Positions 44,934-56,462 of a stretch of 64,000 bases of DNA are shown piece after piece (the first letter of the stretch is position 1; every line of letters starts with the position of its first letter). The notes beneath the pieces were generated by a model, which made no database searches, was not told the origin of the DNA, and saw only the letters and a program-made list of their open reading frames with translations. The position numbers and the translations under genes are program-made. Origin of the DNA: Phoronis australis (lineage: Eukaryota; Phoronida; Phoronidae); NCBI GenBank assembly GCA_002633005.1, contig NMRA01000393.1:234034-298033 (forward strand), given 5' to 3'.

Positions 44934-46898
44934 ACTCCGGGAAACCAATGGTTGTCCACCTAAGTGTAAAACCGACTCGTTATACTAATCGTATCATTCT
45001 ATTTTAAAGTTATGCTCTGGATAGGATTTGATTTAACTATCACAAATATATAGCATTCGTTGATTCGAAAGTTGAAAGTTTTCTTTAATTTGTTCCTAGT
45101 TGTTTCAATCTACAGTGCTTTTCAGCAGCCATTTTAGTACGAATCCTATGGTTATCATGTGCTGCCTAGTTTTATAAGAACAGAAACACACACAGAAAAA
45201 ACTCAAGGAAAGAGTGGAAAGTGGTTAACAACAATTCGATTTTCAAATCGATTAAAATTGGATCAAAGTTTCAGTTCTAGAAAATAAATTATTTTGAAAT
45301 TTAAACCATAAAATAACCAGAACATGAAAATTAGAGATAACATTCAAACACGTTTACAACAACCTAACATTTTTGTTCTAAATAATTACCCTACTAATAA
45401 ATGTTCAATAATCTGTAATGGGCAATTCCATTTGTGACGGACGTACAGCCAGAGAACATTTTGATCAATTGTGAAAAAAGTGTTCATGGTAGGAAAACAA
45501 TTAATACATCAATTGATAGGTCTCATTGATAGCTTTCACAGCGTGTATCAACCTTTCCACTACCTTTTTATCTGATTCAGAAATTGGCTTAAAAGGGGTG
45601 TGATGGACGTATGCAGAGAATTCGGATTTCATGAAAAAAAAATTTTAACGTTAATTTTCTGTGAGCTACATTAAGTTACAATTTTTTTGTTTTATAAGAT
45701 GATTTAGTGGAATATTTGCAAAGTACAACACACTAATTTTTTGATGATATCTTCTAAGAAATTTTTGTCAGACAGCTCGATGTAAGTTGAGTTAGTGTGA
45801 CGGACGTACGCTCTGAATTTCTAGTATTGTTTCTTGTGACTATGATATCAATTCAGAATGATTCAAACTTTTGCAGTATTTAAGCTAAATTGGTCTTTTC
45901 GTGCTAATTCAATGTTTTTTAATTAAAATCACAGGTAAGCCTATGCTAAGAATATACTCTAGGAGTTTAACTTTTCAATACATTTGATTAAAGATATAAA
46001 ACAATGGTACCCCCTAAAATCTTCACTTCCCTTTGAAGATGGTAAGCAATATAGATGAGAATAATAATCATTTTGTACTTGACAACTATAAAATTCTCAG
46101 GAAACCTCTGTTTTCATTCATTAAATAGAATACTAATTCTTAAATAGAATACTAATTCAAAGCTAATAATTAAATGTGACTGTCAAAATATAAAATGTGA
46201 AACAAAGTTTAAAACATTACTAATCACTGTCATAAAAACATAATTTTTATTTTAATTATTGTTTTTTAAATTAGAGCTCCGCTTAAGATTGTACAATCTT
46301 ATTCTCCGAGCCACATCATTGAATGTTCTGTAACATGCCCATGTAAGTAATCAAGGAGATGTTTAAAAAGTATTATGGTAGTAACAGGACTTCAGTATCT
46401 TCTTAAAACAAAATGTGAAGCATGGTTTAGTTGACAGCATCGACTTTTGGCATTTATATTTTGATTCAAATCACCCGTGCTGTCTTCCAGTGTGAAAACA
46501 AGACATTTTAAATTAATTGCATTTAGAATTATGATTTACGAATATGTAGAGCTAACTTACTAGACGCTGATCTCTATTTAATGATTAGCATGATTAGCTT
46601 TTCATCCTGCATTTTAACTCATGACTTCTCAAATTTAAAGAGAGGCCTTAAATAATGTCACATCACATTAAGCGCAAGTAAAATTATGAATTTCTTGACC
46701 CAAGATGACATTTTTTTCGAGTTTCAGAGAATATTCAGGCAGATATTTATTCTTCTCCCAGAACAATTTCTCATGGTTTGTTGAACCCGTTTTGTGTAAA
46801 TTTATTGAGTTAAATGTCTTTGACATGGACGGCTGAATCGAAGCACCGGTGGAATTTCTAGTCACCAGTAAGTATCATACCTTGCAGTAATATATGTA
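44934..46898. other. Mostly unannotated stretch
   Basis: A phrase gtgacggacgtac (or ga-ggacgta) with nearby c-gagaattc/ctgaattt occurs at about 45435, 45600 and 45798. A 61-bp tract at 46120-46165 has a short tandem pair (cttaaatagaatactaattc). The 65-codon minus frame at 46668-46865 is unrecognised. Confidence 0.35.
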
Positions 46899-47701
46899 CA
46901 CATAGTGTACCTAATTATCGGACGGACCCTAAATATCGGACATTACATAAAATCTTACTTGAAGCATAATCTGAGAAATATATGACACAATTTTTTGTTC
47001 CGCTGAAATGCATTCAATGTCCAGCACTGTCTCGTTTTTTTCTAGCGTTGCCTCATTTTGACTTTAGCGAGAGAGGGTGCAATTTAGACCTTCAAGTCGG
47101 TCTAAAATGGACGATCGCATAAATCGGTTATAAAAGTTGAAAACAAAATCTTTTTCCACAATGAAATCATCTAATTGAACTAACAATGTCACTGTTTCAT
47201 TTTTTCATTTGTTTTTAAAGTTAAGTCACACCCCGGCCGCGCATGTGCATGTGTCATATCAAGAAGGCAAAGAGATACTAAAAACTTCAATGAGTTTGCA
47301 CGCGCTTTAGTCGTCTGCACTGATTCATCGAAACGACTTGGTGCTGTCGTCAGACTTCATGTTATGGATAATTTTGTTGCGAATGGAGCTGTGTTTTAGC
47401 AGCATGTGTCAAAACACTCAAGCTGAAATTTGGCTACAAGGTGCCCGAGGCCACTACTTGGTTAGTCACTTTTCCGCAGTGTGGCGTATAGGAAAACATG
47501 GTTCTTCGAAGGTTTGCTAGTTGTGTTTTTTAAAGATCAGTTGAAACATAAATGTGGCTTTCGGTGACAAGATATAGTAACAGAACAATTCTATAAAGGT
47601 AAGCATTTATTTCAGCAAAGAATTTACAACAATCCATAGTATTTTCAATTAAATTTAATGCAAAATGTGCCAAAACGTCCGATAATTAGGTCACTTGACT
47701 G
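46899..47701. mobile_element. 803-bp pogo/Tigger-like non-autonomous DNA transposon
   Basis: Inverted ends share ACCTAATTATCGGACG. The left end begins CACATAGTGT before it and the right end closes with CACTTGACTG. Both are flanked by TA (46897-46898 and 47702-47703). CA/CAGT-type ends with TA duplication fit the pogo/Tigger group of Tc1/mariner elements. The interior holds no transposase-like frame, so it is non-autonomous. The left end is more diverged than the right. Confidence 0.7.
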
Positions 47702-47718
47702 TAGTGTATTGGGGACGC

Positions 47719-47880
47719 GATCAGAAGCTGAGAACTGAATGAAGGACTGCTCGAAGGAAAAGTGTGTATTTGTTCAAGTTGGAAGGAATTAAAGACATCG
47801 ACGGCCTCCTAAAGGTGTCCCTTTTTTATAACAACCTGACTCATTTTTAATCAGTGTGAGGCATATTTCGCCGTAGGGAA
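47719..47880 (+). repeat. Third, direct and degenerate copy of the palindrome arm
   Basis: It aligns in direct orientation with the right arm (48560-48730): actgctcgaagga-aaagt, gttggaaggaattaaa-acatcg, cctccta-aggtgt, tgaggca-atttcgccgta. It abuts the left inverted arm. Confidence 0.7.
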
Positions 47881-48145
47881 TGACCGTCGCCTCTGTTGGC
47901 CCGAACCAGAGGCGATGCAGCTCCTATAGGCGCTCTGTACGTGGGAAGCTTTTCGGCGAATTATGCCTCGCACCGACTAAACCATCAAAGTCACGTTGTT
48001 ATAAATACCTTTTGCGCATAGAGGAACACCTTAGGAGGTTGTCGATGTGTTTAATTCCTCGAACAAATTCTCCCGTTATCAAACTTTTTTTTCGAGCAGT
48101 CCCTATTTCAGTTGCCGAAATCGTGAACTCAACATTTTCACTCGG
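47875..48145 (-). repeat. Left arm of a large inverted repeat
   Basis: It is the reverse complement of 48537-48803 at about 90 percent identity by eye, with landmarks gttggcccgaaccagaggcg, ctcctataggcgctctgta, attatgcctcgcaccgacta and ccttttgcgcatagaggaac. The arms are about 270 bp and the spacer about 390 bp. The element type is unknown; foldback-type or nested insertion of one repeat family in opposite orientation are both possible. Frames of 79-110 codons over the arms are unrecognised. Confidence 0.82.
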
Positions 48146-48536
48146 CGCACGCCAAAAGACTCTTTTAACCAGGCCGAAGGTCAGAAGTTGCGGTCCTACC
48201 GGCGAACTTTGAAAGCTGAAGTTCCCGCCCTTTGCGTAAGTGCTGCCGGGAACCAGCCATGCATTTGCCGTGTTGTTAAACATTAAAATGTCAAATATGT
48301 GCACAAGGACTATTAAATGTCATATCAACAGCATTTATTTTTATCAAATACAAACAATAATTCATTGAAATCAGTTTCAAGTAACGCCAATTAAAGACAA
48401 GTATAAGAGGTGGCATTTTGGAAACGAACATTTGACTGACAAGACCGCAATGGCTCACCCTTAGCCTATTTAAAGATTGAGGTCATGAAGACACATCACC
48501 TAGCGAGCGCGGTAAAAATTGGAGCGTGCGCAGTAT

Positions 48537-48803
48537 AAAAATGGTGAGTTCACGATTTTGGCAACTGAAATAGGGACTGCTCGAAGAAAAAGTTTGATAA
48601 CGGAAATATTTGTTGGAAGGAATTAAACACATCGTCAACCTCCTAAGGTGTTCCTCTATGCGCAAAAGGTATTTACAACAAACGTGACTTTGACGGTTTA
48701 GTCGGTGCGAGGCATAATTCGCCGTAAAGCTTCCGGCATACAGAGCGCCTATAGGAGCTGCATCGCCTCTGGTTCGGGCCAACAGAGACGATGGTCATTG
48801 CCC
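48537..48803 (+). repeat. Right arm of the large inverted repeat
   Basis: Reverse complement of 47875-48145. After the arm, aatttcgccgaaaagcttcc echoes an inner phrase of the left arm, so the repeat may be longer and partly rearranged. Confidence 0.82.
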
Positions 48804-51547
48804 AATTTCGCCGAAAAGCTTCCTGGGTATAAAGCTTCGCGATATGTAGTTCACTAGAAACGGTGGTCACTGTCTCTGTTTTGACGTGTCGTGTTCAGTA
48901 TTCGGCAATATTCAAATATAAACTGATGCCCATATTTTGAAAACCAGTTTGATGCCTGTTATTCGGTGGAGAAATCTGGTTCTCAAAAATGCGGGCTCGT
49001 ATATCTGGCACTGCAGCTGGCTAGGATCACCCCCGTTCTCGCCTCCCATACGTCTGACCAATGCACATAAGTTACAATGAAAAAATCAAATTTGTTGTAA
49101 ACATGTGAATTGTCTTACCAGCAGCATGACCTCGAAAAAACTTCAACCAAGCAAAATTTCTGCTACAACTGTTCCCCACGGGCAGACGACAAAACCGGAA
49201 GTCTTTGTCATGTTCCCGGTAGATGGCACTGGCATGCATTCAGTAGATGCTAGGACCTAGCTAAACCGTAGTCAAAGTCACGTGTTCTTATTAAAATACA
49301 CGGCAATATTTCACGTAATCTCGCGAAGTCTTGCTTTTTAGCGGGGTCCTAGCGCTACTGAACGGGAGGCTGGAGTACCCGCGGTCTTTGACACAGCGCC
49401 ACCTATACTTTCGCAGCACTTTGAAGGGGTGCGTAACTTCGGAACTGGAAATTCATTAAGCCAATCAAGCCAGTGAATTTTTTTGCTCAGTGTAAAGAAT
49501 TTTTGTAATAACTGGCCTCATTATCACCAATGTCTCCTCTATCCTAATATGTTTCAAAGAATTGGAGGAATGTGAATAGTTAAATCAATTATTGTTTGGT
49601 GAAAATGATTGCCCGGCTGAAAAAGAATTAGCTAGAATTTACCTTATTTTATTAAAATGTAATTTCATTTAGTGCGCTAATAATTTTTATCAACCTGAAC
49701 GTGATTATTTGAGTGAACTTGTCAAGTTTCCTGATGCATTACAAGTTCACACTATACGCCATCTAGAGAGAAAGCAAGATTCCACATGTTGGCACCCATC
49801 GATCTTGCCTGAGAAGTTTGTAGATTCCAACCAGCTCCCTCAGCGGCAACTGCCAAGCGACGACCTGTGACCGGTCAAGAGATGATGTAAACAAGTGACC
49901 TATACATGCACGCACCCAGGGGGGCTCGGGGNGAAAGCGCAAAGTCTCCATGAATATTCGTGTCCCCGCCCGCACCCGGCCGGCATCTTCAAGCATATGG
50001 GAGTACCGTACATCGTTTGCAACAAAAGTTTTTAAAAGGATATCAAACCGTTCTGTTTTGGCCTATTAACAGATGTTAAAATTACAATCGGAAATCTCTG
50101 AAAAATAGTGTGTGACAACATGGGGGCTGGGGGCTATAGCCATCCACTTTTTCAGTGCTGCGCCGCCCGGCATGCACAAGTGCGGCCGGAGGGCATTTTG
50201 ACGACCTAAGCGTGGCCTACGCTTTAAGCGAATACACAGCAACTGCGGGGACAGACTAGTACCCACCAAAAAAAGAACTACAATATTCAATCTCTGACAC
50301 AGGGAGTATGATTTTTAAGTAGTGTCTGGCCTGCTTTTTATTCAACTCGAATGAGTGGCAATGATGATGCACACGAATTTACAGAGGACAAAGCTAATGC
50401 ATGCCAAGAATTTACGATATGGCATTTAATTGGCTTACCTCCAACTGCTGCCAGATAGTTTGATCACCGCACAAAAAAAACAGAATTAATGACCTTGCAC
50501 CGCGACAAGAAGCATAATGTGGCAAAACTGTACAACAGTCAAAAATTTCTTGTTCGATTTTAATTAAAAAATAACCACGTGTACTTTTCATGAACTATAC
50601 GATACACCTGTTTAGCTACCAAACCCACTTTTCGTTCTACGGTTCACAGATATTATAAAAACGACCTCAAGTTCCCACCATTCAGTTCTCTGCCAAAATA
50701 ATAGTGTAACCCTCCACAACCGCTACGCGTTAGGAACAAAAGTTGAAAACTGTTTTCTTAGTCTGCTAAACAGGCAAGCGTGACCTACACTTTAGGCGAG
50801 TTATACGATAACTGTAAGGAAAGACTGATGACCACCAAGAACCAGGAAACGTTGTGAGATCACATGGCTCGGAAAGAAATTCAAAATGAAACAGTGAAAC
50901 ATTTACCGCACTGGGAGTTACACAAAGTGTAGACCTAGAGAATGTTCCAAATTTAGACTACGGGCGAAAGGGAAGTAAAAACTACAGCACTGAATGGCTG
51001 GTCTAGGCGTACTTACAGCGCTTGGGAGAGTAACAGTTGTGAAAACGATTCTATTAACAAAACTTACACATGTTGTTCATCACACTCCCGTCTCATTCCC
51101 AAACTACATTACAAATTTAGAGAAAACATTTTAAAATTTATTAAGGTCAAGGTAAGAGAACAGTTATGAGCCAAGAATATGAGAGAGGCGTATGTAGAAT
51201 GGTCAACTGCTCCTTACTAAAGAGGCTCCGACACTTACGTGGATCCGACAGTAAATGCGAAATATGCTTGTGGAGGTATTTGTACTGATGCATTCTGGAA
51301 AAAATTGAGATTTTTGTGGTGTTTAGGAGATGATTATTGTAATGTTATCTGGGAATAAATGTCCATTGTCAAAAAAGAACCATAGTATCCAATCTGTGAC
51401 ATAGAAAGCGTGATTTTTTGTTGAATCCTGATTTAATTATTCATGTGGGACGCCAGAGGTGCATCTGACGGAACGGAGACTAGTTGGACCAAAATAAGGT
51501 TTAGTATTCTTTTAAGAAAAACTTTCAAAACGAAAATTTAAAAAATA
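48804..51547. other. Mostly unannotated stretch with diverged local repeats
   Basis: Blocks at about 50209-50300, 50777-50850 and 51375-51420 share gcgtg-cctac-ctttaagcga, agactag-accaccaa and a-tattcaatctctgaca phrases. About 50122-50170 is an inverted relative of 31110-31246. There is an N at 49932. No gene recognised. Confidence 0.4.
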
Positions 51548-51780
51548 NNNNNNNNNNNNNNNNNNNNNNNNNNNNNNNNNNNNNNNNNNNNNNNNNNNNN
51601 NNNNNNNNNNNNNNNNNNNNNNNNNNNNNNNNNNNNNNNNNNNNNNNNNNNNNNNNNNNNNNNNNNNNNNNNNNNNNNNNNNNNNNNNNNNNNNNNNNNN
51701 NNNNNNNNNNNNNNNNNNNNNNNNNNNNNNNNNNNNNNNNNNNNNNNNNNNNNNNNNNNNNNNNNNNNNNNNNNNNNNNN
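51548..51780. other. Assembly gap (233 N)
   Basis: Run of N. The gap abuts a perfect tandem array, so it probably conceals further units. Confidence 0.99.
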
Positions 51781-52005
51781 CACAATATGACTACTTGAAA
51801 GGTTCTAATACCTACTGGTGGTTTAAGTTAAATGCATCCTCACAATATGACTACTTGAAAGGTTCTAATACCTACTGGTGGTTTAAGTTAAATGCATCCT
51901 CACAATATGACTACTTGAAAGGTTCTAATACCTACTGGTGGTTTAAGTTAAATGCATCCTCACAATATGACTACTTGAAAGGTTCTAATACCTACTGGTA
52001 GTTTA
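51781..52005 (+). repeat. 60-bp array, 3.75 units, identical copies
   Basis: Units begin cacaatatgactacttgaaa at 51781, 51841, 51901 and 51961. The first three are identical. The last unit runs into repeat R2. The period of 60 leaves frames open with a 20-residue repeat; non-coding. Confidence 0.97.
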
Positions 52006-52345
52006 AGTTAAAAGGATACTAATCCCTGTTTTGATAATTTCAACCAATCTTCGTTCTGTTTCCTGCTAATCCATCGTTGGCGTCAACCTTCCAAGTTCCA
52101 ACTGATAACTCATACGCTCTATGGCACAGATTGGACATTATGGTCCTCAGTGGGTGGTGTTTTCCCACAGTTGCCCGTAGGTCACCTCCTTAGGTTGACT
52201 TTGAAAGGAGTTTTCAAATTTTCCTCAAAGCGTTTGGGGTTTGTCAGGGTTACAAAGCATTATTTTGTTTCACAGAATTGGATGGGAAAGTCGTTTTTTT
52301 GTATATGTTTATAAGCCAAAGCCGGGTTTGGTATTTTTTTTAAAA
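51990..52345 (+). repeat. Dispersed repeat R2, copy 2
   Basis: Colinear with 40870-41290 (see that entry). The 60-bp array grew from the left part of this copy; the single unit in copy 1 is the ctacttaaaagga region near 40908. Confidence 0.78.
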
Positions 52346-53539
52346 TCAAGAATACATTTTAGAGACCTACATTTTTATTTTTAAGGATGGTAACTATTTA
52401 CATGTTAGGGCGACATGATGGGCTGGAATTATTAACTTGAATCCAATAGGCCAGCTGTAGTGTAACTGAAAGACCATACATGCCAATTTAAATCAGGGAA
52501 AAGCAAAATAGGAAAACTAGTCAGGTAAGGATGCTTTGTGAAATTAGTCAGTCAAACCCATCGTGGAATTTCAGGCTCACTATACTGACTGTTGACTTTC
52601 ACAAGAGAAAACTGGAAAAGATGTGACTGAAATCAAAGACACCACCTTTTCAAAGTCATCATATTTGCATACCTTCCATAAAGTCAAGTTTATGATATAA
52701 ACTTCCAATGTTTCAAAATAGTCTTTAGTAGAATCCAAGCAAGCATTTTTGGGATTAACACAGTGAGAAGTATTTTGCAAAATGCAACAATCTGTAATGG
52801 ATTAGGTTCATGTTGAGAATGGAATGCTACAAAATTCAAACAATTAAATGGCAACAATGCTGCCTTCTATATTTGTTTCCATTGCAACAATACACTACTT
52901 TTTTGCAAAAAATAATTACAAATTTGACATTTTTTATTTCTCAAAGCTGATTTGTTTTCATCAAATAATAAAAACTGCACTAAAGTTTGTTTTGTAACAT
53001 CTATAAAGTAAAAACCATGCTGGTAATAGAATAAAAATTTCTCCATTGTTATTTTTGGGGAGAAACTTGACAAACAGAATATAACTCATGGCCATACTGT
53101 GTGCTAGGTAAGTGACAAAAATTACTGTACATTGAAACAGGATCTTCTTGGCAATTCTTCACAATTTGTTACAAACAGGGGGCAGTGCAGATGCTTAATC
53201 TAGAATTGGTTTCAGATGCAACAAAATGACAATTTGAGTACAATGAACATTGTTATCTGTATTAACATGTGCAACAACACAAATGCTGAGTACATGACAG
53301 GTATTTTAGTAACCACGGACGCTCAAATTTTTAAGTACTTCCAAAGAAAATACAAAATTGGTTCAGCTCCTTAACTGGTTTGGATCATGAACGGCAGAGC
53401 TCATTTGTGAGGTAGTAAATTCATTCAACACATTTCCTGTCAGAGCTCATTTAACACATTTTTCTGCTTGGAGAGGTAGACAAGTCTGTACATTTACTCC
53501 TAAATGGACGGACATTCCTATTTGCAGCAGACTTTCGGT
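52346..53539. other. Unannotated stretch
   Basis: Nothing recognised. Confidence 0.35.
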
Positions 53540-53880
53540 ATTATGCTTGAAAGCCACAAGGCCCTCAATCCCTCAGTTTTGGGGCCAAACAACAGCCTCA
53601 TTCCCTCTGAAAAATCATGAGAAATTCCCTCAAAAGGACCAAAAATTGCTCTCAAGTGATTGAAAAATTCCCCTCGAGGCTCGAGTTTCTTGTAGCTTAC
53701 ACAGGTGATAATTTGCTAGAGCAAAAAAGTATGTTTTTTCTACTTGAAGAAGAGCCCATGAGGGATTGTAACAGTGGTGAGGGTGCTAATGATGGTGATT
53801 GAGGAGTAGAATTTTCCCCTCACACCCAAAAATTCCCCTCTCAGAAGGCACAGGCACTTTTCCCCTCGGGTGATCCATGA
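53540..53880 (-). repeat. Dispersed repeat R3, minus-strand copy
   Basis: Reverse complement of the pattern at 58785-59075: ccctcaatccctc, ggggcc, ttccctctgaaaaat, aaattccct, cttgtagc-tacacaggtgata-tttg and attttccc. It overlaps the N-joined duplication that follows. Confidence 0.65.
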
Positions 53881-54781
53881 CCCTGGGTTACTACACGTAC
53901 TATATTACAATTGTAATATAAGAGAGATCCATGACCCTGGGTTACTACACGTACTATATTACAATTGTAATATAAGAGAGGCCATAATCCAAAACTCTGC
54001 AAAATGAGATTTTTCATTAGTTTTTGTGCCACACACTAATTTTGCCAGAGCTGCACAAAAATTTGAAACACAGAGTGGACTGGTAAAAACACAGACATGT
54101 CTGGCCACCTACGTTGACTGAAGGAGGTTGATCCTTACAGTTGCAAACTACAGTGCTTGACATTCAGCATGTCAACTCATCAAATGCGACCTAACAAAAT
54201 TGCCATGTCACTAGGTAGAAAAACAGGGNAGGTTCGAGTTTCTTGTAGCTTACACAGGTGATAATTTGCTAGAGCAAAAAAGTATGTTTTTTCTACTTGA
54301 AGCAGAGCCCATGAGGGATTGTAACAGTGGTGAGGGTGCTAATGATGGTGATTGAGGAGTAGAATTTTCCCCTCACACCCAAAAATTCCCCTCTCAGAAG
54401 GCACAGGCACTTTTCCCCTCGGGTGATCCATGACCCTGGGTTACTACACGTACTATATTACAATTGTAATATAAGAGAGATCCATGACCCTGGGTTACTA
54501 CACGTACTATATTACAATTGTAATATAAGAGAGGCCATAATCCAAAACTCTGCAAAATGAGATTTTTCATTAGTTTTTGTGCCACACACTAATTTTGCCA
54601 GAGCTGCACAAAAATTTGAAACACAGAGTGGACTGGTAAAAACACAGACATGTCTGGCCACCTACGTTGACTGAAGGAGGTTGATCCTTACAGTTGCAAA
54701 CTACAGTGCTTGACATTCAGCATGTCAACTCATCAAATGCGACCTAACAAAATTGCCATGTCACTAGGTAGAAAAACAGGG
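53681..54781 (+). repeat. 550-bp near-perfect tandem duplicate joined by one N
   Basis: 53681-54228 and 54234-54781 match with one or two differences (for example agaagagcc versus agcagagcc). The N is at 54229. The offset is 553 bp. Each copy holds a 54-bp tandem pair. It is probably an assembly overlap. Confidence 0.9.
53872..53979 (+). repeat. 54-bp tandem pair with a palindrome
   Basis: Two units start gatccatgaccctgggtta at 53872 and 53926, each with the palindrome atattacaattgtaatat. It is repeated at 54425-54532 in the N-joined duplicate. Confidence 0.92.
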
Positions 54782-55515
54782 AAATCCCAAGTAAAATGGG
54801 ATATCTGAACTAAGAACTGGCAAACTAAACAAATGCCTGCCAGAACACCTGAGATCAAGAGATTGTTAGTCCAAAAAAATCAGCAGTGTACCACGTGCCC
54901 AGTAACGACCAATCTCACCCTAGCACCCAGTGTTCAGTGTTAGTACACCTCCTACTTAGGTGAGATGCAGATGATCAGGATACATTATATGTGCATGAGT
55001 CATGTATGAGTCCTTCCAGTTTTTGACGAACGAATCCAAATCCTGTTCGTTTACTTCCCGTCACATTTTGAGTATGTGCTCAGATGTGGTTGGTGCGTCG
55101 GTGGGATTTTTATCAGCAGTTTGTTTCATTTAAGTGACGTAAGATGGAAGACAGAAATACTACATAATGTAATTATCAGCCCATGACTGGCTGTAAATAA
55201 TTTGTACCAATTTTCTCAGTAAGCAAAAGTTATGGGTATATTATCAGTTATTTTGTTAATTAAACTAAGTTTTCATTTTTTTCCAGAAATGGCAAAGTGG
55301 AGCGTGAGACTAAGTTTCTGTTTTCAGTCTTAAGTCAGTTTTCATGACACAGACCCCTGAACACACACTTTTCATAACACAGACCCCTGTGCCCAGTTTG
55401 CATGAAACAGTCCCAAACAGGGACTCAACTAAGGTCCCTAAATCTTTTTTGTATTTGTTTCGTTCTTTAGACACAGTGTAATATTTTTTCTATAATTTAA
55501 TCTTTATAATGAGCT
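54782..55515. other. Unannotated stretch downstream of CEP19
   Basis: A phrase acacagacccctg occurs twice near 55350-55390. No exon recognised. Confidence 0.35.
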
Positions 55516-55521
55516 TTTATT
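55516..55521 (-). promoter_or_regulatory. Candidate polyadenylation signal for CEP19
   Basis: TTTATT on the plus strand is AATAAA on the minus strand, about 420 bases after the CEP19 stop. It is the first canonical hexamer seen downstream. A weaker signal may be used instead. Confidence 0.4.
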
Positions 55522-55940
55522 TGACTAATGACATTTTCTAATAATATAACTAAAAACAGTGCCCTCAATTCAATCAAAACAGTTAGGGACTTACTCCTTA
55601 AATTGGGTGTGTTGCATGAAAAGATTCCTACTTGTTTTCAATAATATTTACAATTCAATCTAGATTTCACTCTCGATTTGTATCAAAGCCAAAAATTGGC
55701 ATAGACACAGTAGTGATACTCAAACAGCATAAGATAGGACAACCAGTGTTTTTACAAGCCTGCAAATACGCAGTAGATTTAGGAACCTCAGTTGAATACC
55801 TATTTTGGACTGTTTCATGCAACCGGGCACTGGTCACCAAACAAAATTTAAGGTTACATTTCCGACCTTCAGGTCGCCAAATGGAGCTCTGTAGTTCCAG
55901 AACACACAACTTTTAGTGCAAAAAGTCTGTTGCCTTGAAA

Positions 55941-56441
55941 CTAAAACTCTTCATCAGACTCTTCATCCCAGTCTATGGATTCAATCTGTCCATTGTCCTG
56001 CTCAAAATCCACCTCGATATCGTACTGAAAATCCGGATCACCTATTTTCTTCCTGTTCCTTTCAAATGACTCATCCATCACAGCTTTCTTCCTAGCAAGA
56101 ACGTCTTCATCCACTTTATTTAGGTCTTCATTTGGATCAATAGCACTGAGTTCATTGTTCTTTTTCAAACTGTCATCCAGACTAATTCCTTTCATCTTAT
56201 CTTGAATTATTGTTAACAGTTTATGAAGCTGTACAGTGGTCATATTTTCAAAGAACTTTCCATGACGAGGGTGCTGTCTTAAGTCTGATGCCAACTTATC
56301 AATACCACTGGTTTTGGTGAAGCCACGTAACGGCATTGTTCGTCGGTGAAGTTTGTCTGTCGCTTTAACACGATAGGTTATCACTATGGCTGGTGGGTCA
56401 AACTTCACTCCACACTGCTCAAGTTGATACAGTGCAGACAT
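55941..56441 (-). CDS. CEP19: Centrosomal protein 19 (CEP19) orthologue
   Basis: The 166-residue protein matches the CEP19 family in length and layout. The N-terminal CGVKFDPPAIVITY block (residues 10-23) is followed by MPLRGFTK (36-43), a conserved NPRH-like QHPRHGKFFE segment (55-64), then IDPNEDLNKVD (about 100-110), RKK-x2-MDESFERN (117-129), a DPDFQYDIEVDF block (134-145) and an acidic WDEESDEEF end. In vertebrates CEP19 is a ciliary/centrosomal protein at the mother centriole. It is recruited there by FGFR1OP/CEP350 and binds the small GTPase RABL2, which helps load IFT-B trains for cilium assembly. The acidic C-terminal half is the most conserved part here. The ATG is supported by an in-frame TGA three codons upstream. 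The reading frame is intact in one exon. No neighbouring gene was found within the window. Confidence 0.93.
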   Translation of the reverse strand: MSALYQLEQCGVKFDPPAIVITYRVKATDKLHRRTMPLRGFTKTSGIDKLASDLRQHPRHGKFFENMTTVQLHKLLTIIQDKMKGISLDDSLKKNNELSAIDPNEDLNKVDEDVLARKKAVMDESFERNRKKIGDPDFQYDIEVDFEQDNGQIESIDWDEESDEEF

Positions 56442-56462
56442 GTTGAATCAATGGCTGGTGCT
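56442..56462 (-). other. CEP19: CEP19 5'UTR end and probable 3' splice site
   Basis: In minus sense, ttgtctgtattccag precedes caccagcc...ATG. The pyrimidine-rich tract and AG (56461-56462) make a good acceptor 19 bases before the start codon, so a 5'UTR intron is likely. The upstream exon was not located. Confidence 0.55.

Noticed and set aside
47875-48803. snRNA genes in the inverted arms
   Set aside because: Short phrases looked snRNA-like, but no U1-U6 core, Sm site or promoter could be matched.
55632-55916. 94-codon plus-strand frame opposite CEP19
   Set aside because: It lies antisense to the presumed CEP19 3'UTR, and no homology or exon signal was seen.
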